A DNA stretch of 13,986 nt from JABISG01 sp963581435 (GCA_963581435.1 CAUZOL010000169.1:1-13986), one strand, 5' to 3'; shown: positions 7,920 through 13,986, counted from the first letter of the stretch. The notes: generated by a model not told the origin, from the letters alone. Program-made: numbers and translations.

Positions 7920-8153
7920 ATAGAGACTCTGTACTACGCCCCGGACCCCGAAGAGGACCACGACCCCCAAAAGGGCCGCGCCCGAAAAAAGCACCGCGAT
8001 CCAAATGAGGACCGCATTCCCAACGAGACCGACCCCAATGAGAACGACGCTGGCAGTGTCAGAAACGTTTGGTTTGTCTTTTGGATCATCACCTCTTTGC
8101 CATTCTGGGCCTGCACGATATCCAGCTGCATTAAAGATCTCTCGTCGCGTTGA
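7920..8153 (+). other. 77-codon open frame with a good RBS but an ATA in the start position
   Basis: GGAGGA (7909-7914) is followed 5 nt later by ATA GAG ACT CTG and an open frame to TGA at 8151-8153. There is no ATG, GTG or TTG start in this frame. The predicted product is acidic and Asn/Pro/Asp rich (DPNEDRIPNETDPNEND), then has a hydrophobic C-terminal stretch (VWFVFWIITSLPFWACTI) that could be a tail anchor. By hand count, 53 of 77 third positions are G or C, similar to a real gene. It could be a gene with a non-standard or mutated start, or a chance frame opposite a hydrophobic minus-strand frame. I do not recognise the protein. Confidence 0.25.
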
Positions 8154-8248
8154 ATTGGTGGGGTGAAACGGCGCGATCGCCGTAAGGCGTGGCATTCGGT
8201 GTCGCTGCCCAGCCCAAAATGCCGCAGCTCTGCCAATCCACCGCGAGT

Positions 8249-8304
8249 ACCAGCACGAAGGTGTGTCCTGTTCGGTGAAACACTCGCTTGCGCTTCGTGC
8301 TGGT
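8249..8304. repeat. REP-like palindrome of a second type, one arm partly lost
   Basis: ACCAGCACGAAG (8249-8260) pairs exactly with CTTCGTGCTGGT (8293-8304). The right arm continues inward as CACTCGCTTGCG (8281-8292), which completes the GAAGCGCAAGCGA core shared with the repeats at 1452 and 12838. The left arm lacks the matching nine bases CGCAAGCGA and goes straight to GTG. This looks like a deletion in one arm of a once longer palindrome. Degenerate pieces of the same outer sequence occur at 1593-1602. Confidence 0.6.
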
Positions 8305-8312
8305 GTTGATCG

Positions 8313-8410
8313 ATGAGCGGCGAAAAACGAGTTCACCAAAAGAACGGGGGCCTGGTTTCCCAATGGAAACCAGGCCCCGCGACTCGTAGCCGAACCGTTT
8401 TTGCGCTCAT
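8313..8410. repeat. 98-nt inverted repeat with a perfect 14-bp central hairpin
   Basis: The centre is GGGGCCTGGTTTCC (8347-8360), a CAAT loop, and its exact complement (8365-8378). Outside it, ATGAGCG...CGAAAAACGAGTTC (8313-8334) pairs, with small bulges, with GAACCGTTTTTGCGCTCAT (8392-8410). The intervening stretches are unpaired. The whole could form a long bulged RNA stem or a DNA cruciform. I see no protein-coding signal that would explain such symmetry. It could be a non-coding RNA, a non-autonomous transposon remnant or a strong bidirectional transcription barrier. Confidence 0.65.
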
Positions 8411-8450
8411 AAGAAGCGCATGGTGATCCGTACGAGCGGGTGGCTGCACC

Positions 8451-8495
8451 CCTGAAAACCCAGGTGGGGGACAGCCCGCCGGCTGTCGCTTCAGG
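8451..8495. repeat. Compound hairpin CCTGAA...GACAGCC-CGCC-GGCTGTC...TTCAGG
   Basis: A 7-bp inner stem GACAGCC/GGCTGTC (8470-8476 and 8481-8487) with a 4-nt loop lies within an outer CCTGAA/TTCAGG pair (8451-8456 and 8490-8495). On the minus strand it follows directly the stop codon of the 13-codon ORF at 8532-8491, overlapping it. Confidence 0.5.
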
Positions 8496-8532
8496 CGGAA
8501 CCACCTCGTTCGTTAATACAGCAATAGTCCAC
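8491..8532 (-). other. 13-codon ORF behind an exceptionally strong ribosome-binding site
   Basis: On the minus strand AGAAAGGAGGTG (8549-8538) is complementary over 12 nt to the usual 16S rRNA 3' end. A GTG at 8532 follows AGGAGG by 7 nt, ideal spacing. The frame reads VDYCCINERGGSA and then TGA (8493-8491), overlapping a hairpin. The layout resembles a leader peptide with downstream attenuator structures, but no recognisable gene follows on that strand before nusB. An alternative is the long minus frame from ATG 8570, which runs through the repeats and looks non-coding. Confidence 0.3.
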
Positions 8533-8862
8533 AGGACCACCTCCTTTCTGAATGCTTGAAAGCCCCGCATTTTTACGAGCGGGTCGATGCCTCGCCTCTC
8601 GGAGCATTCAACAGTGTCCTACCCCGGCTGAATTGCTCATCGGCCAGTAGCAGGCGCGTTGTCCCTCGCACCGCGTCAGTGCGATCCAACAAATACATCG
8701 TGACACATCCGCCGGATGGCGAAAACCCCAATCCAGCGGTTCAAATACGATTTTCTCGATCGGTGAAAACACCCCCAAAGTCGCCTTGACATTCCTCGCG
8801 GCGAACACGGCTTGATACCATCACAGGAGAGTGAACGCGGCGAAAAGGTTCGCGCGGGAGAA

Positions 8863-8881
8863 CCAGAAACCCGGTTTCTGG
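8863..8881 (-). terminator. Hairpin 11 nt after the propeller-hydrolase stop codon
   Basis: CCAGAAAC (8863-8870) and GTTTCTGG (8874-8881) form a perfect 8-bp stem with a 3-nt loop, just past the minus-strand stop at 8893. There is no proper U tract after it on the minus strand (TTCTCCCGCG), so it may be an RNA 3'-end stabiliser or a small dispersed repeat and not a classical intrinsic terminator. Confidence 0.4.
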
Positions 8882-8892
8882 AATGCGTGGCG

Positions 8893-11082
8893 TTATTTCA
8901 GTTGTTGATCCAACCATTCGTAGGCTTCTTTGCGAATCGCGTCGGGGAAGTCGTGCTTGGAATCGGGATAGACGGCTTGTAGATTCTCTTTCGCACCTAG
9001 CAAGTCGTACACCTTCGATGCCTCGGCGATCACTTTTCTCACGCCGCCGACGTCGAAGTTGCTGTCTTCCAGTGGCGCGTTAACAAAGACGCCGCGCGGT
9101 GCGAGGGCGGCGATGATTTCGTAGAAATCGAACGGCACCCGATCAGGATCGTTGCCGTAGACATCATTGATGCGGGGCATGTAACGGTTGCTTGTCCAAC
9201 CCTTCAGTTTTCCGCCGTAATAATGGTGGAACGCCGTGAATCCGCAACTGGTGACGACCGCGCGAATCCGCAGATCGAACACCGATGTGAACAGCGAATT
9301 GTGTCCACCCAGCGAATGGCCGATGCAGCCGATTCGGCCCTTATCGACTTCCCGCAGAGATTCCAGCAGATCGACGGCTCGCAGATTATTCCAGATCGCT
9401 TTCATCGAGCCGCTGGTGTACGACTTTCGCCGTTGCGCGAAGTCGTATTGATAATCACCAAACGACGGGTAATCGGGGACGATGCAAACATAGCCGCGAT
9501 TCGCCAGTTCGTGGGCGTAATGCAGTGTCGGCCGTCCGCCCAATCCCACCGGCTCCCCTTTGCCAATTCCCGTCGTCTGGTGCAGGCAAAGCATCGCCGG
9601 CGCTTTGCCTTTCAGGTTGCGGGGAATGAGCAAATAGGCCGGCACGCGATCGCCCGGTTCCGATGCAAACGTCACTTTCTGTCGCACATATTTTTCGGTG
9701 GTCACCTCTTCCAACACTTTCACATCCAGCGGGACGCGCAGCGACGGATCGGGCAAATGGCCCATCACCGTTTGCATGTGGGCCAGAATGTGTTGGCGAC
9801 GACGTGCCCAGTCGGCCGGCGTTTTCACCGGTCGGCTGTCGTCTTTGCCAGCCACGTAATGCTGTAGCTTGGAATGATCGGAATAGGCCGGCAGCCGGTT
9901 CGAGTGAACTTTCTTTGCCTGGAGTGGGGCAGCGGATTGTTTGAGCAGATTCTCGAACCAGTACAAACCACTGCGACCGGGGCCAATCAGATCGAGATCG
10001 CCATCGCCGTCCAGATCGACCAGTTTCGGATCGAGGCCGAAGCCGGCTTTCCATCCGTTGGAAATGAGGCTGCGGCGAAACGTTTTCGATTTCGGCTGAA
10101 AACTGTAGGCGGCAACGATCATCGGGTTGTATTCGCCCGGGTCTTTGCCATCGTGACCCATGTAGCGTTTACCGGCGATCACTTCCGGTTTGCCGTCATT
10201 GTTCAAATCGCCCAGCAACAGTGAGTGCGCCTGCGACCACGACGTGTCGATGGTGTGGAACCGCCATTCGCGAACCGGGATTCGCGACTCGGCATTCGAT
10301 GTGACTTGTTCCAGCCAATGCAGCCCGGTGTGGTGAGCCGCCGACCAAACGATGTCGTTGTCGCCATCGGAATCGACATCGAAAACCAGCATCGGAACCG
10401 AACCATCGCGATGCAACTGAAAATCGGGATGCCAACGCCAACGCTCACGACGACGATCAACCGGCGCTTCCAGCCAACCGTTGACCGAAACGATATCACC
10501 CCGGCCGTCGCCGTTGATATCGCCGAACCCGATTCCATGCCCGGCGACTTCCGTGGGCAATTCGTGTCGAGTCCACTTTCCGTCTTTCTCACCAATCTCC
10601 CACCAGGCGGCAAACTTTACGCCGTTGGGCAACACGTCGAGCCGTCCGTCACCATCGACGTCGACCAGCCGCGCGGTCTCCATTGGTCCTGGCTTCGCGA
10701 CTTCGTGCGTGGTCCAACGGCCCAGTTTCTTGCCGGGATGTTCGATCCAATAGAGTTTGCTGCTGCGATAGTTTGCGCTGACCAGATCGAGCCAGCCGTC
10801 GCCATTCACATCGATGGGCAGATTGGAATAGTCGTCAAACCGGCCGCGAATCTCTTCCACGTCCCGCAGGAAATGGCGTTTCCATTTCGGTGCTTCGTAC
10901 CACCAGCCGCCGGCGACAATATCCAGTTTGCCATCGCGGTTCACATCGAACGCCGCCGCAGCGGAGTAGGTGGAGTCGGCGTTGATGGTATGCACACGGA
11001 ACTTAAGATCGCCATCTTCCGCATGGGCTGCAGTTGCAATCGCAAAAGACAAACCGACACAAGCAAGTAGTGAAATTCGCAT
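8893..11082 (-). CDS. Secreted FG-GAP/VCBS seven-bladed propeller fused to an alpha/beta hydrolase
   Basis: This 729-aa protein begins with a signal peptide (cleavage likely after AHA, residue 21). Residues about 25-378 carry seven calcium-type loops DxDxDGxxD, at 46-54, 91-99, 141-149, 188-196, 235-243, 292-300 (ending in Glu) and 356-364. They are spaced like the blades of an integrin-type seven-bladed propeller. Residues about 415-729 form an alpha/beta hydrolase of the acetyl-xylan-esterase/dienelactone-hydrolase type: CLHQTTGIGKGEP near the oxyanion hole, nucleophile GHSLGG (Ser590), acid probably Asp673 in APLEDSNFD, and His710 in SKHDFPD. The propeller may bind a polymer or surface and the hydrolase cut an ester, for example on an acylated polysaccharide; that is inference. 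It is divergent from the DUF1501 gene. Confidence 0.9.
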   Translation of the reverse strand: MRISLLACVGLSFAIATAAHAEDGDLKFRVHTINADSTYSAAAAFDVNRDGKLDIVAGGWWYEAPKWKRHFLRDVEEIRGRFDDYSNLPIDVNGDGWLDLVSANYRSSKLYWIEHPGKKLGRWTTHEVAKPGPMETARLVDVDGDGRLDVLPNGVKFAAWWEIGEKDGKWTRHELPTEVAGHGIGFGDINGDGRGDIVSVNGWLEAPVDRRRERWRWHPDFQLHRDGSVPMLVFDVDSDGDNDIVWSAAHHTGLHWLEQVTSNAESRIPVREWRFHTIDTSWSQAHSLLLGDLNNDGKPEVIAGKRYMGHDGKDPGEYNPMIVAAYSFQPKSKTFRRSLISNGWKAGFGLDPKLVDLDGDGDLDLIGPGRSGLYWFENLLKQSAAPLQAKKVHSNRLPAYSDHSKLQHYVAGKDDSRPVKTPADWARRRQHILAHMQTVMGHLPDPSLRVPLDVKVLEEVTTEKYVRQKVTFASEPGDRVPAYLLIPRNLKGKAPAMLCLHQTTGIGKGEPVGLGGRPTLHYAHELANRGYVCIVPDYPSFGDYQYDFAQRRKSYTSGSMKAIWNNLRAVDLLESLREVDKGRIGCIGHSLGGHNSLFTSVFDLRIRAVVTSCGFTAFHHYYGGKLKGWTSNRYMPRINDVYGNDPDRVPFDFYEIIAALAPRGVFVNAPLEDSNFDVGGVRKVIAEASKVYDLLGAKENLQAVYPDSKHDFPDAIRKEAYEWLDQQLK

Positions 11083-11176
11083 GGCACAGGGTCACTTTCC
11101 GTTTTAATTCGGCAAGAGAGAGACTCCATCAACGTACCGTAAGCGGCAGCGAACAACAATTACCAGCCCGCTGCAC

Positions 11177-11193
11177 TAGTCAGGGAATGACTA
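11177..11193. promoter_or_regulatory. Dyad TAGTCA-N5-TGACTA in the divergent control region
   Basis: A perfect 6-bp dyad with a 5-nt centre (GGGAA) lies 95 bp upstream of the propeller-hydrolase start and 170 bp upstream of the DUF1501 start. A small GCGGC-GAA-GCCGC hairpin (11197-11209) adjoins it. It is a candidate operator for one or both genes. The layout matches the dyad in front of rho (TTGTCA-N5-TGACAA). The regulator is unknown. Confidence 0.35.
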
Positions 11194-11247
11194 AAGGCGG
11201 CGAAGCCGCACGAAAACCCACAAATCAACAGAAACCTCATCTCTGTC

Positions 11248-11275
11248 TTGCCCGGCAGCCGATTTGGGTTAAGAT
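11248..11275 (+). promoter_or_regulatory. Possible promoter for the DUF1501 gene
   Basis: TTGCCC (11248-11253) and TAAGAT (11270-11275) with a 16-nt spacer each match the sigma-70 boxes in four of six positions, 87 bp before the ATG at 11363. It is the best candidate in the 280-bp divergent region 11083-11362, which holds no gene. I found no comparably good promoter for the minus-strand gene. Confidence 0.25.
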
Positions 11276-11362
11276 AACTGTTGCTGCATATGTTCTTCCT
11301 CTCATCGCTGCGTACCCGTCGTTTTTTGCGCGACTGTGGAACAGAGACTGGAATCCCTGCCA

Positions 11363-12826
11363 ATGACGACCCGCCACTCCACTTGCGGACAACACACCGG
11401 GCACGCCTTCTCGCATTTCAATGCGCTGGAAAGCGAAGGGCTGACGTTGCACAGTCGTCGCAACATGCTGAAGGCGAGTCTGGCAGGAATCGCCGGACTG
11501 AGTGTGCCGAACCTGCTGCGCGTGAAGGCGGAAGCGGCGCGACAGGGCAAACGATCTCCCGGCCAGAAGAGTGTGATCCTGCTATGGATGACCGGCGGTC
11601 CAAGTCATATCGATACGTGGGACATGAAGCCGGAACGCCCCGAGATGAATCGCGGCCCGTTCTCGCCCATCGAGACGAAGGTCCCCGGCATTTTTATCTG
11701 CGAGCATCTGCCGAAACAAGCGGCGATGATGGACAAGCTGACTCTCATTCGATCGGTCGATTGCAGAAAGAGCAGCCATCAACCGAATCAGGTCATTCAA
11801 ACCGGCGACCGGCTGGCCGCACCGCGCTCGAATCCCAAGGGACATCAGTACCCGGCCATCGCGTCGTTGTGCACGAAATTCCGTGGGCCGAACAACCCCG
11901 CCATGCCCCCTTACGTTGCCTTCTATAAACACACCTCGCACGTTGCCTGGGGTGGGTATTTGGGAAAATCGTACGATCCATTCAACGGAAACGCGGCCGC
12001 CGCGCTGCCGGTTTACGACTTGCTGGGCAAACAGGTCGGCCAGAAAAAGGCTCCCGATATCTTCCGGCTGCCGCAAGGGCTGACGCAAGACCGCATCTAC
12101 CAGCGGCGTTCGTTGGTGGCCGACTTCGATCGTCTGCGCAGCAATCTCGACCAGAGCGGGGAGATGGACGCCGTCGATACCTACGGACGACGAGCCGTCG
12201 ATCTGATCGTCGGTGATACGGCCCGCAACGCGTTCGATTTGTCACAGGAACCGGCCGACGTCCGCGACCGCTACGGCGATCACTTGTGGTGTCAGCAAAC
12301 ACTGCTGGCGCGGCGGCTGGTCGAGGCGGGCGTCAACTTCGTCACCATCGATTTGAGTTATCACACGGCCTCGGGAACCTGGGACAACCACGGCATTCCC
12401 GGCGGAGTTTACGGCGGCATCTCGCGCGGGCTGAAGCCATTGTTGCCGTTGTTCGATCACCTGCACACCACACTCATCAGCGACCTGGAAGAACGCGGCC
12501 TTTTGGACGACACTCTGGTGATTGCGATGGGCGAATTCGGTCGCACGCCGAACATGGGAACTCAAAAGAGTACCGATGGCCGCAACCACTGGCCCGTGGT
12601 GATGTCGATGTGTCTGGCCGGCGGTGGAATGCGACACGGACAAGTGATCGGCGCAACCGAACGAGATGGCGGCAAAATCAAAGAACGTCCCGTCACCCCC
12701 GCCGACCTCGCCGCGACGATCTATCGGCATATGGGCGTCCCGCTCGATTCGACTTATGTCGATAATCGCGGTCGCCCGAATCCCATCATCCACGAAAGCG
12801 GCCAACCGCTGTCGGAACTGGTATGA
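11363..12826 (+). CDS. Tat-exported DUF1501 protein (alkaline-phosphatase/sulfatase-like fold)
   Basis: This 487-aa protein belongs to the DUF1501 family, which is abundant in planctomycetes and whose biochemical role is not settled. A twin-arginine signal SRRNMLKASLAGIAGLS starts at residue 31 (Arg32-Arg33), so it is predicted to be exported folded. The family is marked by LLWMTGGPSHIDTWDMKP near the start of the mature part, TWDNHGIPGG in the middle, and LVIAMGEFGRTPNMG followed by DGRNHWP near the end. These His and Asp clusters resemble metal sites in sulfatase-like enzymes. I chose the ATG at 11363; GTG 11336 is in frame and adds nine residues. The usual DUF1549/DUF1553 partner is absent next door; instead the neighbour is the divergent propeller-hydrolase. 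Confidence 0.92.
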   Translation: MTTRHSTCGQHTGHAFSHFNALESEGLTLHSRRNMLKASLAGIAGLSVPNLLRVKAEAARQGKRSPGQKSVILLWMTGGPSHIDTWDMKPERPEMNRGPFSPIETKVPGIFICEHLPKQAAMMDKLTLIRSVDCRKSSHQPNQVIQTGDRLAAPRSNPKGHQYPAIASLCTKFRGPNNPAMPPYVAFYKHTSHVAWGGYLGKSYDPFNGNAAAALPVYDLLGKQVGQKKAPDIFRLPQGLTQDRIYQRRSLVADFDRLRSNLDQSGEMDAVDTYGRRAVDLIVGDTARNAFDLSQEPADVRDRYGDHLWCQQTLLARRLVEAGVNFVTIDLSYHTASGTWDNHGIPGGVYGGISRGLKPLLPLFDHLHTTLISDLEERGLLDDTLVIAMGEFGRTPNMGTQKSTDGRNHWPVVMSMCLAGGGMRHGQVIGATERDGGKIKERPVTPADLAATIYRHMGVPLDSTYVDNRGRPNPIIHESGQPLSELV

Positions 12827-12837
12827 TCCGGAATATC

Positions 12838-12899
12838 AAAGCCTGAAGCGCAAGCGAATGAGCTTTCTGCAATCATCCTTCGCTTGCGCTTCAGGCTTT
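12838..12899 (+). terminator. REP-like palindrome, copy 2, in terminator position
   Basis: Arms 12838-12861 and 12876-12899 pair with a single mismatch around a 14-nt loop, beginning 11 bp after the DUF1501 stop and followed by TATTATTCTT. Its arms are nearly identical to the 1452-1522 element; the loop is the same sequence minus 11 nt. It lies between two converging genes, where it could end transcription from the plus strand. It is both a dispersed repeat and a plausible intrinsic terminator. Confidence 0.65.
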
Positions 12900-12970
12900 T
12901 ATTATTCTTGAGTTTGGCACATCCCCCCCCCCGCGCTCACGGACGCAAAGCGGCCACTCTGTGTCGATAC

Positions 12971-13435
12971 CTAGTCCGCCACCGCAAAATCGCTCACGAT
13001 GACGCAATTCGGCATGTCGCAACGGAATTGCTCGATGCCTTCTTGAGTGCAGTTAGTGCCGTGCAACTCAAGGGATTCAAGCTGAGAAAGTCTTTTCAGA
13101 CCTTTAAGGCTGCGATCACTGATCGGCTGGTCCCACAGCTGCAGTCGCCTGAGACCAGACAACGATTCAAGATGCGGCAGCAGCGATGCAAGAGCTTCGT
13201 CGGAGACATGCCCACCATCGAAGAATTCGACCGAACACACACCCGCGCGTCCAGCGAGATGCGCCTTGTCCCCAACGGGAAAAACGAACCCGCCAAGCGA
13301 GTGAATTGGCTTGCATGTTTCACGGTATTCCTGCGAAGGTGCGACCAGCCCGATCCGGACTATCGCTGCCGCCCCAGCGAAGAGGCACGTAGTGGCAAGG
13401 ACAGCGTACCGGCGTTCGAACTGTCTCTGAGACAT
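12971..13435 (-). CDS. Small membrane-anchored leucine-rich-repeat protein
   Basis: The 154-aa protein has an N-terminal basic segment and one hydrophobic stretch (about 11-31, YAVLATTCLFAGAAAIVRIGLV), so it is probably an inner-membrane anchor or uncleaved signal. After a linker, residues about 66-146 show RNI-type leucine-rich repeats of the pattern 'L..L..L.L....I.D.SL..L..L..LESLEL', ending with MPNCVIV. This resembles the many planctomycete LRR proteins, but is much shorter, with about three repeats. Function is unknown, presumably protein binding. A GAGGT ribosome-binding site (13450-13446) lies 10 nt before the ATG. The longer plus-strand frame 12884-13573 lies opposite and has no family resemblance. 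Confidence 0.7.
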   Translation of the reverse strand: MSQRQFERRYAVLATTCLFAGAAAIVRIGLVAPSQEYRETCKPIHSLGGFVFPVGDKAHLAGRAGVCSVEFFDGGHVSDEALASLLPHLESLSGLRRLQLWDQPISDRSLKGLKRLSQLESLELHGTNCTQEGIEQFRCDMPNCVIVSDFAVAD

Positions 13436-13981
13436 GAAGACGGTTACCTCAACAGAAAGGCACGGCCATCACCGCCCGTGCTGAAAGAGTACGGTATCAT
13501 CGATGAACGATTATGCCAACCCCCGTACAACCAGAACACCTTTGTCTCTTGTCTCTCAGCACGCAACTCTTGACTCAACGTCGAAAATACTCACCGATGC
13601 GTTGTCGCGGTCTTGGAAGTCCCCCTCACTCGCCCCCAGACACCCTGCTGTGACTTTTGTTTTGTTGGATGTTGTCATCATCAAGCGACGCCCGTGCGGC
13701 GTCACTCATCGCATTTCCCCGGTGAAGTTGAGAGGTGTTTGCGTTTTAGTTTTCACAGCACGAAAACGGACCCGCTCTTACCGAGACAGCGGGAACTCCC
13801 TGAACCGGGCGAACCCATGCGTTGATTCATGAGCTATTTTGATGCTGAGATACGAATGCGAAGGGGTGAAAAAGCAGGGCAATCGCACGTTGGAATTGTG
13901 ATTTGGCCCGATGATTGCATTTCGTGTTGATAGTCAATCCGTCGATTCCCGACGGTGATGTTTCAGCACGGAGAGGCTTCG
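13436..13981. other. Spacer of about 550 bp without a recognisable gene
   Basis: The plus-strand frame 13503-13832 overlaps nothing but has no recognisable motif or ribosome-binding site and looks like chance. Two short perfect hairpins are present: GACGCC/GGCGTC at 13687-13703, and CCGTCG/CGACGG at 13939-13955, 26 nt before the presumed gene start at 13982. The region presumably holds the promoters of the LRR gene (-) and of the gene that begins at the edge (+). Confidence 0.5.
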
Positions 13982-13986
13982 ATGAC
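13982..13986 (+). CDS. Probable gene start cut by the right edge
   Basis: GGAGAGG (13970-13976) is followed 5 nt later by ATG at 13982, the best-formed ribosome-binding site and start pair in this part of the window. Only the ATG and two further bases are visible, so the product is unknown. Confidence 0.35.

Larger units (their letters stand above)
7889..8892. other. About 1 kb with no recognisable gene, rich in repeats and hairpins
   Basis: Between the converging nusB (+) and the propeller-hydrolase gene (-) there is no recognisable protein. The structured items at 7920-8153, 8249-8304, 8313-8410, 8451-8495, 8491-8549 and 8863-8881 are listed separately. Also seen are GAATGCT (8550-8556) paired with AGCATTC (8603-8609), just upstream of the strong minus-strand RBS, and an isolated TTGACA at 8786-8791 with no good -10 box. 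The stretch 8610-8862 shows nothing convincing. Confidence 0.6.

Noticed and set aside
8534..8549. Resemblance to the 3' end of 16S rRNA (GGACCACCTCCTTTCT)
   Set aside because: No 16S sequence precedes it; the match is explained by the minus strand being a strong Shine-Dalgarno sequence.
7827..8570. 247-aa minus-strand frame across the repeat island
   Set aside because: It reads through three palindromic elements and into the 3' end of nusB, with no domain resemblance; only the short stretch near 7929-8051 was kept as a question.
8732..8760. GGTTCAAAT as a possible tRNA T-loop
   Set aside because: No acceptor stem, anticodon arm or CCA end can be drawn around it.
10225..11070. 281-aa plus-strand frame
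   Set aside because: It lies opposite the seven DxDxDG propeller loops; its Ile/Asp pattern is the complement of those repeats.
12884..13573. 229-aa plus-strand frame opposite the LRR gene
   Set aside because: Longer than the LRR gene, but starts inside the palindrome, has no RBS or motif, and the minus strand shows clear leucine periodicity and an RBS.
13503..13832. 109-aa plus-strand frame
   Set aside because: No RBS, no recognisable motif, low-complexity Arg/Ser composition.

Overview
The window looks like a chromosomal segment from a planctomycete (Planctomycetota). The evidence is lineage-typical protein content: a Tat-exported DUF1501 protein, a secreted FG-GAP/VCBS propeller fused to an alpha/beta hydrolase, a small membrane-anchored leucine-rich-repeat protein, and a PolA whose 5'-nuclease domain opens with an unusual 'LYIVDTFSLIFQ' motif. 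Shine-Dalgarno sequences are weak or missing in front of several genes, and the spacers carry palindromic repeats. The assignment is by protein family recognition only; there is no rRNA in the window.

Layout. Positions 1-126 appear to be the end of an ISL3-like insertion sequence, with the first 13 codons of a minus-strand transposase and a terminal repeat. It stops 20 bp before a secreted alpha/beta hydrolase (147-1328, +). A 421 bp spacer then holds a nested inverted repeat. The housekeeping block follows, all on the plus strand: polA (1750-4434), coaE (4554-5273), rho (5464-6846), ribH (6923-7399) and nusB (7466-7888). It combines DNA repair synthesis, the last step of CoA synthesis, transcription termination (Rho and NusB) and the penultimate step of riboflavin synthesis.

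From 7889 to 8892 there is about 1 kb with no recognisable gene, but it is not featureless. It holds a 77-codon frame that has a good ribosome-binding site but an ATA where the start codon should be. It also holds a decayed REP-like palindrome, a 98-nt inverted repeat with a perfect 14-bp hairpin at its centre, a smaller compound hairpin, and on the minus strand a 12-nt perfect anti-SD complement in front of a 13-codon ORF. This is the part of the window least explained by known families.

The right third is secretory and envelope biology. A 729-aa propeller-hydrolase fusion (8893-11082, -) is divergent from a DUF1501 protein (11363-12826, +). A 280 bp control region with a TAGTCA-N5-TGACTA dyad lies between them. 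The DUF1501 gene ends at a terminator-like palindrome that is a second copy of the 1452-1522 repeat, and it converges on the LRR protein gene (12971-13435, -). The last 550 bp has no clear gene, except that a ribosome-binding site and ATG at the very edge suggest another gene starts at 13982.

I found no CRISPR array, rRNA or tRNA, and no defence or biosynthetic cluster. No complete new biological system is evident. The best leads are the structured 7.9-8.9 kb island, the Rho Q-loop variant, and the propeller-hydrolase fusion.
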